From: Phyllobacterium sp. 628
GTDB taxonomy: Bacteria > Pseudomonadota > Alphaproteobacteria > Rhizobiales > Rhizobiaceae
Direction of reading: 5' to 3'
Assembly (NCBI RefSeq): GCF_014189505.1
Contig: NZ_CP050303.1
Span: 434,001 to 498,000 of the forward strand
Length of the DNA stretch: 64,000 nucleotides
Below the pieces are notes generated by a model. It was not told the origin of the DNA, made no database searches, and saw only the letters and a list, made by a program, of their open reading frames with translations. How positions within the stretch are numbered: position 1 is the stretch's first letter; each line of letters opens with the position of its first letter. The position numbers and the translations under genes were made by a program. Shown piece after piece: positions 1 to 8,608 of this stretch.

Positions 1-285
1 TTCACCCTCGATCGTCATCGTGCCACCGTCGGGAATATAGGTTCCCGAGATGATTTTCGTCAGCGTGGATTTACCCGCCGCGTTGTCGCCGACCAGCCCA
101 AGACACTCTCCCGGGAAAATATCCAGATCGACACCGCGCAATGCCTGATGCGAGCCAAAAGATTTACGGATGCCACGCAGGGAGATACGCGGACTCGAAC
201 GTGTACTGCCGGATGCCCCATCTCCGGAGGGTGTAATCCCTCCGGAGTGAGCGGCCGCAGATACTTGCTGGCCGTTCTCAATCAT
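1..285 (-). CDS. CUT2-type sugar ABC transporter ATP-binding protein, N-terminal part (cut by window edge)
   Basis: This is the first 95 residues of an ABC ATPase that would energise import of a sugar-like substrate at the inner membrane. After a roughly 33-residue polar extension comes the Walker A motif GDNAAGKS (residues 66-73). That spelling is typical of FrcA-like, single-domain ATPases of the ribose/fructose (CUT2) class. The ATG overlaps the stop of the upstream binding-protein gene as ATGA, so translation is probably coupled. Walker B, the signature motif and the C-terminus lie outside the window, as presumably does the permease. The substrate cannot be read from this fragment. Confidence 0.85.
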   Translation of the reverse strand, partial: MIENGQQVSAAAHSGGITPSGDGASGSTRSSPRISLRGIRKSFGSHQALRGVDLDIFPGECLGLVGDNAAGKSTLTKIISGTYIPDGGTMTIEGE

Positions 286-1232
286 TTGAAGACAGCCCGG
301 TATGGATCGACATTGGCCTTGGTAACAATGGTGATCGGCACAGCGATGTTCTTTTCAACGGCCTGACCGGCAGATACTTTCTGCAGTGCATTGACGGCAG
401 CAGCTCCCATCGCAGACGGGTCCTGCTGAACGACGGCTGCGACAAATCCCGCGTCGATGCCGGCAATGGCTTCGGCCGTCAGATCCCAGCCGAACACTTT
501 GATCGTGTCCTGCTTGCCCTGACTCTGAACAGCGGCGATAGCACCCATCAGTGCCGGTTCACCGGTCGCATAGATTGCTGTCAGGTCCGGATTGCCGGTG
601 ATCAGGTTCTCAGCAGCCGACAACGCATTGTCCTGAACGTTCTGTCCGTCGACAACACCGGCAATGACAATACCGTCCGTGCCTTTGATCGTCTTTTCAA
701 AACCTTCCTGACGGACATTCTGAATGTAGGAATTCAAGGCACCAACAACGCCGATCTTCGCCTTGCCGCCCATATTGGCTTTCACGAAATCGAGAAAGAA
801 TTTACCCATATCAGCGCCGGCTTTGGCATTGTCCACGCCGATCTGCGCCTTCTGCGGACCTTCCGGCAGGATAGCGTCGATGGCTACAACCGGAATGCCG
901 GCATCTGCCGCCTGCTTGACCGCAGGCATCAATCCATTCACGTCAATGGCAACAACAGCAAGCCCGGAAACCTTTTCCTGAATATAGGTCTCAATCGCAC
1001 TGTTCTGTGCTGTCGGCTCATTGTTGGAATTGAAAATTACCAGCTTCACACCGGCAGCATCGGCGGCCTTCTGCGCACCCTGATTCATCTGGTTAAAGAA
1101 AAGCGCCTGCTGGTTGATCTGTACCAGCGCGATTGTCTTTTTCTCCTGTGCCACCGCGCTTGAAACAACACAGCTCAATGCGGTGAAACCTGCCAGCGCG
1201 ATCATCATTCTTCTTGTTGTATTCAAAGTCAT
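282..1232 (-). CDS. Periplasmic sugar-binding protein of a CUT2 ABC importer
   Basis: This is a 316-residue type I periplasmic binding protein of the RbsB/FrcB family (Peripla_BP_4). A signal peptide covers about residues 1-28 (TTRRMM, a hydrophobic core, SSAVAQ). The mature protein starts with KKTIALVQIN and has the two-lobe pattern of alternating hydrophobic strands with GVDNAKAG and GWDLTAEA in the C lobe. I chose the ATG at 1232 because a GAGG ribosome site lies about 8 bases upstream and the signal peptide starts there; a longer reading to 1397 adds 55 residues with no export logic. It lies between a LacI regulator and the ATPase on the same strand, so it is the solute receptor of that importer. 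Ligand unknown; a pentose, hexose or polyol is likely. Confidence 0.88.
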   Translation of the reverse strand: MTLNTTRRMMIALAGFTALSCVVSSAVAQEKKTIALVQINQQALFFNQMNQGAQKAADAAGVKLVIFNSNNEPTAQNSAIETYIQEKVSGLAVVAIDVNGLMPAVKQAADAGIPVVAIDAILPEGPQKAQIGVDNAKAGADMGKFFLDFVKANMGGKAKIGVVGALNSYIQNVRQEGFEKTIKGTDGIVIAGVVDGQNVQDNALSAAENLITGNPDLTAIYATGEPALMGAIAAVQSQGKQDTIKVFGWDLTAEAIAGIDAGFVAAVVQQDPSAMGAAAVNALQKVSAGQAVEKNIAVPITIVTKANVDPYRAVFK

Positions 1233-1272
1233 GTTCTCATCCTCTGTTGATTTTTTTACCGTCACTTGTTTG

Positions 1273-2280
1273 TTATTTCGCGGGCGGAGCAACGGAGTTC
1301 CGCACCACGATTTCAACGGGCAAAAGCTCTTCCGAGGCGGAAGGTTTCCACTCTTGCCAATTCGTTTCCAGAAGCAGTTCCAAAGCCCGGCTGCCAAGCT
1401 GCCGGACGGGCTGACGAATGACCGTCAATGGCGGCGCAAAGAGGTGCAGCGGCCCGACATCATCGAAGCCAACCATCGACACGTCATCAGGAACCGACAC
1501 ACCCTGATCCTTGAAAACCTCCAGCAAGCCAATGGCAATTTCATCGGAACTGGCAAAAATCGCCGTGGCCCCATGGCGTTCTTCAAGAAAGCGCAGGGCA
1601 GCCTCCCGGCCATAATCAACGGTATATTCGCCGGCGTAGCGGTCCACCCGGGCCAAACCAGCCGTCCGCTCCCGCAGAGCCCTCGCCAAACCATCATAAC
1701 GGCGCCGGGCACTGATCATGCGCTCGTCGCCACCGACGAAAAGCACATGCATATGCCCATGCTCGGCGAGATGAACACCCGCAAGGTATCCACCATGATC
1801 ATTGTCGCAGAAGAGCTTTGGCGCTTTTGATCCCGGAATATCTTCATCGACGACGACGACTTTACTCGAACGGTTGATGAGATTGGCAAGAGTGCCGTCA
1901 TCCGGGTGGTTGGTGATGAAGATCAAACCGTCGACGTGATTGCGCTCGATCAGTTGCAGGTATTCCACTTCACGACCCGCGCGGTTGAGCGTTGCATGGA
2001 GCGAGACGGCAAGCTTCTTCGTATCGGCCGCCTGCTCTACTGCCGCAACAAAGGTCGAGAAGAACGGATTGGCAATTTCGGGAACCACCAGACCGATTGT
2101 GTCCGAACGCCCCATGCTGAGACGGCGCGCATGCGGGTTTGGAATATAGTTGAGCGACTTGATCGCATCTTCGATGCGCTTTTTCGTATGATAGGGCAGA
2201 TCAAGGCTGCCGTTCACAAGCCGCGAGACGGTTGTCACCGACACCCCGGCAGCGGAAGCAACATCTTTCAAACTTGGCAT
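1273..2280 (-). CDS. LacI-family transcriptional regulator of the sugar importer
   Basis: This is a 335-residue repressor-type protein. An N-terminal LacI helix-turn-helix (LKDVASAAGVSVTTVSR, about residues 3-19) and hinge (NPHARRLSMGRS) precede a periplasmic-binding-like effector domain (IGLVVPEIANPFF, then GFDDVGPLHL). The Met of MPSLKDV matches the usual LacI start. An upstream in-frame ATG at 2307 would add nine residues but begins only 5 bases from the operator at 2312-2325. The gene heads the transporter operon, and its own promoter carries LacI-type operators, so it probably represses itself together with the importer until the transported sugar binds. Confidence 0.9.
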   Translation of the reverse strand: MPSLKDVASAAGVSVTTVSRLVNGSLDLPYHTKKRIEDAIKSLNYIPNPHARRLSMGRSDTIGLVVPEIANPFFSTFVAAVEQAADTKKLAVSLHATLNRAGREVEYLQLIERNHVDGLIFITNHPDDGTLANLINRSSKVVVVDEDIPGSKAPKLFCDNDHGGYLAGVHLAEHGHMHVLFVGGDERMISARRRYDGLARALRERTAGLARVDRYAGEYTVDYGREAALRFLEERHGATAIFASSDEIAIGLLEVFKDQGVSVPDDVSMVGFDDVGPLHLFAPPLTVIRQPVRQLGSRALELLLETNWQEWKPSASEELLPVEIVVRNSVAPPAK

Positions 2281-2311
2281 TGTTCTTTTGGTCAAGTTCG
2301 TTCCCATTTTT

Positions 2312-2338
2312 GTAAAGCGCTTTACTAAACCGCTTTAC
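2312..2338. promoter_or_regulatory. Two adjacent LacI-type operators
   Basis: A perfect 14-bp palindrome, GTAAAGCGCTTTAC, lies at 2312-2325. A second copy matching at most symmetric positions, CTAAACCGCTTTAC, lies at 2325-2338. Both have the central CG step and A/T arms of LacI-family sites. They lie between a TTGACA -35 hexamer on the minus strand (2364-2369) and the lacI-like start, where a bound repressor would block initiation. Confidence 0.8.
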
Positions 2339-2363
2339 AAAAAGAATATCACTTGGGCCCGCT

Positions 2364-2369
2364 TGTCAA
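2364..2369 (-). promoter_or_regulatory. Probable -35 element of the lacI-sugar transporter operon
   Basis: The minus strand reads TTGACA here. A TATTCT-like -10 follows after about 15 bases, next to the operator pair. Spacing is slightly short, so the exact -10 is uncertain. Confidence 0.45.
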
Positions 2370-2455
2370 CTGGGGGCTTGCGCTAAATTTTCTGAGGTAA
2401 ATATGGCTGCTGAAATTGCGGCGAAGGAATAACCGGGTATTGCTCGAAACAGCAA

Positions 2456-2488
2456 AGTCCGGGTGCATGCAATACATGCACCCGGACT
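2456..2488 (-). terminator. Stem-loop downstream of the Prc-type protease gene
   Basis: A perfect 14-bp stem (AGTCCGGGTGCATG with its complement) closes a 5-base loop. On the minus strand it is followed by TTTGCTGTTT. It lies 53 bases beyond the protease stop codon and fits an intrinsic terminator with a modest U-tract. Confidence 0.7.
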
Positions 2489-2540
2489 ACTCAGTATAGA
2501 TCTGGAAAAGACCGCCATATCAGTGGCGGCCAGGTCTTAG

Positions 2541-4676
2541 TTATTTCGGCGCAGCATCCACAGGCTTCTGTGCAGCAACCTTGGGGTTGGTCTTCAACAG
2601 ATCGGCCTGATCGTCCAGAATATGCACTGCTTCATTGAGCAATACATCTTTTGCACTCTTGCGTGCTTTTTCAGCAGCAAGGTCGGCAGTCAGGCTTCGT
2701 TCATTGGCAAGCAAACCGTCATCCTGCGTATTGAGATCTGCCGCGTCATCATCACCATCGTCGATCTTGTCGCGTGATTTGAGACGTGCCGCCTGTGTGT
2801 TCAACTCATTGCGCCGATCGGTTTCATTGAGCGAAATAACCCGCTTCTTGCGCTGTGTATTGAGCTCGGCAATATCCTCAAGAAAACGCTGATAATCCAC
2901 ATCCTTGTCAACCCGCGCATCGTGACGGCTTTGCAGCTGTGCGACAACGTCCTTGATCTTGTCACTTGCTACGTAATTCGCAGGTTTAACCTGTGACCAC
3001 GGCAGCGCATTGTCATAACTCGATTCCCCGAAAGCCTCCGTATCGGTAGCGGTCGGCAAACTGACGTCGGGGGTCACGCCGCGCAACTGCGTCGTACCGC
3101 CATTGACGCGGAAAAACTGAGCAACGGTCATTTTCAGATCGCCGTATTTCGGCTTATCGTTGTGGGCAACCGCATCGAGGCTGACCATGCTTTGGACAGT
3201 CCCTTTGCCAAAGCTTGGTTCACCGATAATGGCACCACGACCATAGTCCTGAATGGCTGCAGCGAAGATCTCGGAAGCCGATGCTGAACCGCGGTTGATG
3301 AGAACAGCCATCGGGCCGGTCCAGGCCGGCTTCGGCAGATCATCGCTCTCGACATTCACCGCGCCACTGGCATTGCGTTCCTGAACAATGGGACCCTTGC
3401 CGACAAAAAGACCCGTCAGATCAATCGCCTCAGCCAAAGAACCGCCGCCATTGTTGCGCAGATCCATCAGGACGCTATCCACCTTGTCCTTTTTCAGCTC
3501 AGCCAAAAGAGCGGCAACATCGCGGCTGGCGCTGCGGTAATTCTTGTCACCTTTGCGCCGCGCATCGAAATCCTCGTAAAACGCCGGCAGGGTAATGACA
3601 CCGACCTTACGCGTTGCATCGCCATCCTTTACCGACATGATGGTCTTCTTGGCAGCCTGTTTATCAAGGCTGATCTTGTCGCGCACCAGAGAAACAATGT
3701 GATGCGTACCATCCGGCCCCGCACCGGCTGGCAAGATGTCGAGACGAACAATGGTGTCCTTCGTGCCACGAATAAGTTTCACAACATCATCGACACGGGT
3801 GCCAACCACTTCGGTCATCGCACCTTTCTCGCCTTGGGCAACGCCGACAATCCGATCACCTACGGCCAGTTTACCGGACAGCTGGGCCGGGCCACCCGAA
3901 ACCAGTTCGCGAATAGTCGTATATTCATCCCTCTCCTGCAGCACCGCACCAATGCCCACCAGTGAGAGCTTCATCGAAATATCAAAATCTGACGATGCCG
4001 ATGCACCGAGATAATCCGTATGAGGCTCGATGGATGTCGTATAGGCATCCATGAAAATCTGGAACACGTCGTCGCTCTTGTACTTGCTGACGCGTGTCAG
4101 GGAGTTTTCATAACGCTTGGAAAGTGTGTCGCGAATTGCAGCGTCGTCCGTGCCCGCGAGTTTCAGACGCAGCCAGTCGTTCTTCACGCGCTTGCGCCAG
4201 AGGTCTTTGGCTTCATCTTCAGATTGCGGCCAAGGCTCCTTGTCCCGCATAAACGCAAAGTCTTCCTTCTGGCTGAAATCAAAACCTTTGGCGAGCAAGT
4301 CGCGGGCGTAATTGAGCCGCTCGACCACGCGCTGTTGATACACACTGAAAATCCCAAAAGGGATGCTCAAATCTTCGTCAAAAATTGCGTTGTCAAGCTG
4401 CGAGCTCTTGGCAGTGAACCCGTCAATATCTGCCTGAATGAAGAAAAACTTCTCCGGGTCCAGAGACTTTATATATTGATTGACAACCTTGGCAGCCAAA
4501 GCATCGTCCAAGGGGATCGGCTTGTAGTGAAAGCGTGATAAAAACTGAGCGCCCAAGTGGGCGGCCTGTGCCTGTTGCTCCGTCGGGGCGAGCACCGGTG
4601 GCGCACTGAGCTCCAGCGCTTGAGCAGACGGAGCGATTGCCAAAAAGAGGCACAACAGGCTATATTTCATACGCAT
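2541..4676 (-). CDS. prc: Carboxy-terminal processing (tail-specific) protease, Prc type
   Basis: This 711-residue S41 serine protease resembles E. coli Prc (about 680 residues) in layout and length. A signal peptide (about 1-20, ending SAQA) is followed by a long N-terminal helical domain with FHYKPIPLDD. A PDZ domain lies at about 235-315, and the catalytic core contains the nucleophile motif NRGSASASE (Ser near 466) and the general-base motif FGKGTVQ (Lys near 491). The C-terminal tail is charged, with QRKKRVISLNE and coiled-coil-like stretches. Prc cleaves the C-termini of periplasmic proteins and controls peptidoglycan hydrolases in gamma-proteobacteria. Most rhizobial S41 proteases are the shorter CtpA type, so this is probably a second, distinct protease. 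The gene stands alone between same-strand neighbours. Start at ATG 4676; ATG 4670 is an equally possible alternative. Confidence 0.9.
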   Translation of the reverse strand: MRMKYSLLCLFLAIAPSAQALELSAPPVLAPTEQQAQAAHLGAQFLSRFHYKPIPLDDALAAKVVNQYIKSLDPEKFFFIQADIDGFTAKSSQLDNAIFDEDLSIPFGIFSVYQQRVVERLNYARDLLAKGFDFSQKEDFAFMRDKEPWPQSEDEAKDLWRKRVKNDWLRLKLAGTDDAAIRDTLSKRYENSLTRVSKYKSDDVFQIFMDAYTTSIEPHTDYLGASASSDFDISMKLSLVGIGAVLQERDEYTTIRELVSGGPAQLSGKLAVGDRIVGVAQGEKGAMTEVVGTRVDDVVKLIRGTKDTIVRLDILPAGAGPDGTHHIVSLVRDKISLDKQAAKKTIMSVKDGDATRKVGVITLPAFYEDFDARRKGDKNYRSASRDVAALLAELKKDKVDSVLMDLRNNGGGSLAEAIDLTGLFVGKGPIVQERNASGAVNVESDDLPKPAWTGPMAVLINRGSASASEIFAAAIQDYGRGAIIGEPSFGKGTVQSMVSLDAVAHNDKPKYGDLKMTVAQFFRVNGGTTQLRGVTPDVSLPTATDTEAFGESSYDNALPWSQVKPANYVASDKIKDVVAQLQSRHDARVDKDVDYQRFLEDIAELNTQRKKRVISLNETDRRNELNTQAARLKSRDKIDDGDDDAADLNTQDDGLLANERSLTADLAAEKARKSAKDVLLNEAVHILDDQADLLKTNPKVAAQKPVDAAPK

Positions 4677-4897
4677 ATAAATTTTTTCCGATGTCTGATC
4701 ATGGTGAAGTAGGGAGGAAATTCAGCTTTACTGTGGCAGTTGAGTTGGAAGTGCGATCTTTTTTGGGTATAATTTAAAATGTCCGAGCCAGCCATGGCAG
4801 TCCAGCACGTCGGCAGCGATCTGTCCATCACCTTGCAATCACAAGCCAGATATCTTTGATATTTAACGTCATTCCATCTCTTCGCGTGTTTGTCATA

Positions 4898-6670
4898 TCA
4901 TTCCGGCAATCCTGCTTTCCGCAATGCATCAAGATAGAGCTGGAGGTCTTCGGCTTTCTTCCAGGGAACACCGGAACGTGTCGTTGCAATGGATGTTTCG
5001 GGGGCAACACGTAAGAGATTGTTCAACGCTGTACGAGTGGCATCCGCATCGTCAAGTTCCCCAAGAGCAGCCAGAAGCACCCGGTGTCCGGTCGGGAAAT
5101 TATAGTTGATGTGCAACGCTTTGCGCGCCCACTCGACTGCGGCCTCATAATGTCCCTCGGTAAATTCCGCCATGCCGAAAAAGGCAAAGGTCCAATAGTT
5201 GGAAGGATCACGCGGGCTCAAACGGATGGCCATTTTCAGCGTTTCCCGCGCATTGTCGGCATCACCCGCAAGCGCATAATACCCGCCACCCCACATGCGC
5301 GCGAAAGCCAGATTCGGATTGATATCAATGGCAGTTTCCAGGCTGCGCTGCGTGTCGTCGAAGCGTCGCAGAAACAACGACACCGCCCCAAGGATAGTGT
5401 GTGCTTCCGCATCCCGTTCGTCGAGCCCGACGGCAACCCGAGCCATTTCATATGCTTCGCCAAGTGCCTCTGCAGGTGCTGCGTTCCAGCCGTAGAGCAC
5501 ATCAATAATGTCGCACATCGCGTGGACGACGCGCGCTCTGGCAAGTGTGGGATCAAGGGCGATTGCCTGACGCGCCAGTGTTTTGGCAATAGCACTGTCT
5601 TCTTTCGTCCAGCGCCACGCATGCCAGCTGGCACGCATCACACAATCCCACGCATCCAGATTGGCAAGATCTTTTCGGCGCGCCCGCTTCATTTCCGCAC
5701 CGATCAATTCAGGCGTTACCACCCCGACAATACTTGCCGTAATGTCATCCTGTACCGCGAAAATATCATCAACTTGCCGGTCGAATTGTTCGGCCCAGAT
5801 ATGATTACCCGTTGCTGCGTCAATCAATTGAGCAGTGATGCGGACACGTGCGCCGCTGCGGCGAACGCTGCCTTCAAGCACGTAGCGCACACCAAGTTCG
5901 CCAGCGACCTGTTTTATGTCGACAGCGCCGCCACGATACGTGAATGAAGAATTGCGGGCGATGACAAAGAAGCTCTGATTGCGCGCCAGAGCGGTGATGA
6001 TATCTTCAGCGATACCGTCGGCAAAATATTCCTGATCTTTCGCCGCGCTCATATCCTGGAACGGCAGAACAGCAATTGCAGGTTTCGCAATCCCCGGGGC
6101 AGGCTCATCGCGCGGCGCAGCTTTCGCACCAGCCATTATTTCAAGAACGACGCGATAAACCCGGATGCGCTTCTTGATATTCTTGACCTGCCGTTCGCCA
6201 AGATCTTCGAAGGTAAAAGCCACCTTCCCTGCGACCTGTTCGAACACATTGGCGGTAATGGAAATCCCGCCCGGGTCGGCCAAAGCTTCCATGCGTGCAG
6301 CGATGTTGACGCCATCACCGAAAATATCATCGCCATCAATGACAATGTCACCAATGTTGATGCCCGCTCGATACTGGATGCGATGCGCTTTGGGAACCGT
6401 TGCTTCCGCATTGGCAACGCCGCGCTGTATGAGCACCGCGCTCTCAACAGCATCGACAACACTGCCGAATTCTACCAGCAAACCGTCACCGGTTGTCTTG
6501 ACGATACGGCCATTGTGATCACGCAGGATTGGATCGATAATGTCCTGACGATGAATGCGCATCCGTGAAATGGTAGAAGCCTCATCAGCCTCCATATGGC
6601 GTGAATAGCTCACCATATCGATGGCCAGAATAGCAACCAACCTGCGCGCAACACGATCGATAGCCAACAC
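4898..6670 (-). CDS. Class III adenylate/guanylate cyclase with TolB-like and TPR domains
   Basis: This 590-residue signalling protein has an N-terminal class III cyclase domain (about 10-170). Metal-binding aspartates lie in AIDMVSYSR and TTGDGLLVEF, and there is a conserved FGDGVNIAARME motif. Next is a TolB-like N-terminal module (IAVLPFQDMS, FADGIAEDIITALAR, about 195-300). TPR-like repeats (about 380-560) include DPTLARARV, DINPNLAFAR and LSPRDPSNYW. No transmembrane helix is apparent, so it is likely cytosolic and makes cAMP or cGMP under control of protein-protein contacts. The annotated start is GTG (6670); TTG 6667 is better spaced from a GGGGAG ribosome site. This architecture is multi-copy in rhizobia and usually of unknown physiological role. 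Confidence 0.87.
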   Translation of the reverse strand: MLAIDRVARRLVAILAIDMVSYSRHMEADEASTISRMRIHRQDIIDPILRDHNGRIVKTTGDGLLVEFGSVVDAVESAVLIQRGVANAEATVPKAHRIQYRAGINIGDIVIDGDDIFGDGVNIAARMEALADPGGISITANVFEQVAGKVAFTFEDLGERQVKNIKKRIRVYRVVLEIMAGAKAAPRDEPAPGIAKPAIAVLPFQDMSAAKDQEYFADGIAEDIITALARNQSFFVIARNSSFTYRGGAVDIKQVAGELGVRYVLEGSVRRSGARVRITAQLIDAATGNHIWAEQFDRQVDDIFAVQDDITASIVGVVTPELIGAEMKRARRKDLANLDAWDCVMRASWHAWRWTKEDSAIAKTLARQAIALDPTLARARVVHAMCDIIDVLYGWNAAPAEALGEAYEMARVAVGLDERDAEAHTILGAVSLFLRRFDDTQRSLETAIDINPNLAFARMWGGGYYALAGDADNARETLKMAIRLSPRDPSNYWTFAFFGMAEFTEGHYEAAVEWARKALHINYNFPTGHRVLLAALGELDDADATRTALNNLLRVAPETSIATTRSGVPWKKAEDLQLYLDALRKAGLPE

Positions 6671-6788
6671 CGCTCCCCATGCGAATAGTTCTGCGGTGAC
6701 ATTACGAGCCTAAATTGCACAAGTCCATTTGAAACACGGGCACATGACAGTTTGCTGTTACCGGCCCAATGTTCACAAAATCCACCAG

Positions 6789-8063
6789 TCATTTTACCGG
6801 TGCCGCGCTGGCTGCGTCCGCAGCGCGCCGCTTTAAAAAGTCGTATTCGCGCCTATTGTCCGTCAACACCGATGCGGCTTCAAATGCAGCTCTCGCTTCT
6901 TCATAGCGGCCGAGTTTGTAGAGAAAATCACCTCGAACACTGGGCAGCAGATGATAATTCTTGAGTGCTGGTTCTCCCATCAGGTTGTTTACAATGACCA
7001 GACCTGCTTCCGGTCCTTCTGCCATACCAACAGCAACTGCTCGATTGAGCTCGATGATGGGTGAAGGCATGACCTCGATCAATTCCGCATAGAGTTCAGC
7101 GATGCGTGACCAGTCGGTTTCCTCGGCAGTTTTCGCTTGTGCGTGACAGGCGATGATTGCCGCCTGCAACACATAGAAACCCCTCGCACCGCCGAGTTCA
7201 CGTGCCCGGACAAGCGCGCGTAATCCACGCCGGATCTGTAGCTGATCCCAGCGCGCACGATTCTGATCAAGCATGAGGATAGGTTCACCCGCCGCATCTG
7301 TCCGTGCCGCTGTGCGAGAGGCATTCATTTCCATCAAGGCAAGCAGTCCATAGGCTTCGGCTTCATGAGGCGCGATAGAGGTAAGGACGCGGCCCATGCG
7401 CAACGCTTCGTTGCACAGTTGCGGGCGGAGCCAGTCCTGACCACGCGTAGCGGTATAGCCCTCATTGAAGATGAGATAGATGACTTCCAGCACCGAGACG
7501 AGCCGCTGCGCAAGTTCCTCGCCGGTAGGCGTTTCATATGCCAGCCCCGATTCTGAAAGTGTCCGCTTTGCCCGGACAATACGTTGAGCAATCGTCGCAG
7601 CGGGTTGCAGAAAAGCTCTGGCAATTTCCTCTGTTGTCAGGCCGCAGATCATCCGCAATGTGAGGGCCGCGCGGGCCTCGCGCGATAATAGCGGATGACA
7701 GGCAGTGAAGATAAGCCGCAGCAGCTCGTCGCCTATATCGTCATCGAGGGCGGAGTCGAAATCAGGCATGGTCTGCTGTTCCTCCTCCATCTCTGAGGTG
7801 ATCATTTCGTGTTTGCGATTGAGCATTTGACCACGGCGTAAGTGATCCAGCGCACGGCGCTTTGCGGTCATCATCAGCCAGGCACCGGGCTTTTCCGGAA
7901 CACCGGTTTCCGGCCATCGTTCGAGTGCGGCCACAAGGGCGTCCTGCGTTAGCTCTTCTGCCAGCGGCACATCGCGCAGCATCCTCGCCAGACTGGTGAT
8001 CAGCCGGGGTTGCTCCACCCGCCAGACGGCGAGGATTGCGCTGTGGGCGTCGGCGGCCGTCAT
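6789..8063 (-). CDS. ECF-type RNA polymerase sigma factor with C-terminal TPR-like extension (ECF42-like)
   Basis: A 424-residue protein. The sigma2 region (RLITSLARMLRDVPLAEELTQ, then TAKRRALDHLRR) and the sigma4 helix-turn-helix (LRMICGLTTEEIARAF) occupy the first 180 residues or so. The rest is an alpha-helical extension with YTATRGQDWL and a repeat-like tail (LGRYEEARAAFEAA), the hallmark of ECF42/SigJ-like factors that lack a classical anti-sigma. The neighbouring YCII/DGPF gene upstream on the same strand is the usual genomic partner of this group. The gap between the two is 31 bases, so they are likely co-transcribed. Family knowledge links the extension to self-control of sigma activity; the target regulon is not visible here. 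Confidence 0.87.
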   Translation of the reverse strand: MTAADAHSAILAVWRVEQPRLITSLARMLRDVPLAEELTQDALVAALERWPETGVPEKPGAWLMMTAKRRALDHLRRGQMLNRKHEMITSEMEEEQQTMPDFDSALDDDIGDELLRLIFTACHPLLSREARAALTLRMICGLTTEEIARAFLQPAATIAQRIVRAKRTLSESGLAYETPTGEELAQRLVSVLEVIYLIFNEGYTATRGQDWLRPQLCNEALRMGRVLTSIAPHEAEAYGLLALMEMNASRTAARTDAAGEPILMLDQNRARWDQLQIRRGLRALVRARELGGARGFYVLQAAIIACHAQAKTAEETDWSRIAELYAELIEVMPSPIIELNRAVAVGMAEGPEAGLVIVNNLMGEPALKNYHLLPSVRGDFLYKLGRYEEARAAFEAASVLTDNRREYDFLKRRAADAASAAPVK

Positions 8064-8094
8064 GGCCGCCTGCCATTTTGGTTGGTCCTCTGGC

Positions 8095-8445
8095 TCAACC
8101 GCCAGCCAACACGCGAATTTCGCACGTGCCTTCCCAACCGGGCTGGTGATCTTTATGCAGCTGCAGGAACTCGAGCCCCGAAGCCACGGCTTCTTCCTTG
8201 CTCTTGAACTCCATAATCACATAGCCGCCGATGACTTCCTTGGCTTCGACCATTGGCCCGTCGATGACGTTGAGCTTGCCATTGATCAGGTTGATGCGCG
8301 CACCGCTGTCGATGGGCATCAATTCGCCGCCATCAAGCATGCGTCCGGTCTGAAGTTCCCGGTTAGCGAGCTTGTTCATTGCTTCGATAAGCTCGGGGGT
8401 TGCCGGATCATTGTTGGCGGTGGTGATGATTGACATGAAACGCAT
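8095..8445 (-). CDS. YCII-related (DGPF-domain) protein
   Basis: This is a 116-residue single-domain protein of the YCII/DGPF family. It begins MRFMSIITT and carries the family motif as VIDGPMVEAKEVIGGYVIMEFKS at about residues 61-83, with the DGP core intact. The ferredoxin-like fold is a presumed small-molecule enzyme or sensor domain. It lies immediately upstream of the ECF42-like sigma factor on the same strand, the standard pairing. Whether it modulates the sigma factor or is simply its target is unknown. A GAGG-rich site upstream of ATG 8445 supports the start. Confidence 0.85.
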   Translation of the reverse strand: MRFMSIITTANNDPATPELIEAMNKLANRELQTGRMLDGGELMPIDSGARINLINGKLNVIDGPMVEAKEVIGGYVIMEFKSKEEAVASGLEFLQLHKDHQPGWEGTCEIRVLAGG

Positions 8446-8608
8446 TTGATATTCCTCCTGAGGCGAGCTTCGGGCACCATTGCCGCTGAACTGTCTCGCT
8501 TATGAAGACAACGAACCAGCTTTCAACAGATCGACATCCTTTTGGAAAAAAATTTCATCGGACCAAAATTGAACCCGGGCGTCGCCCGAGTGAAACATTG
8601 AGGGCCTA

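Noticed and set aside
1114..1830. 238-residue open frame on the plus strand
   Set aside because: Antisense to the binding-protein and LacI genes, which have clear domains; low-complexity shadow translation.
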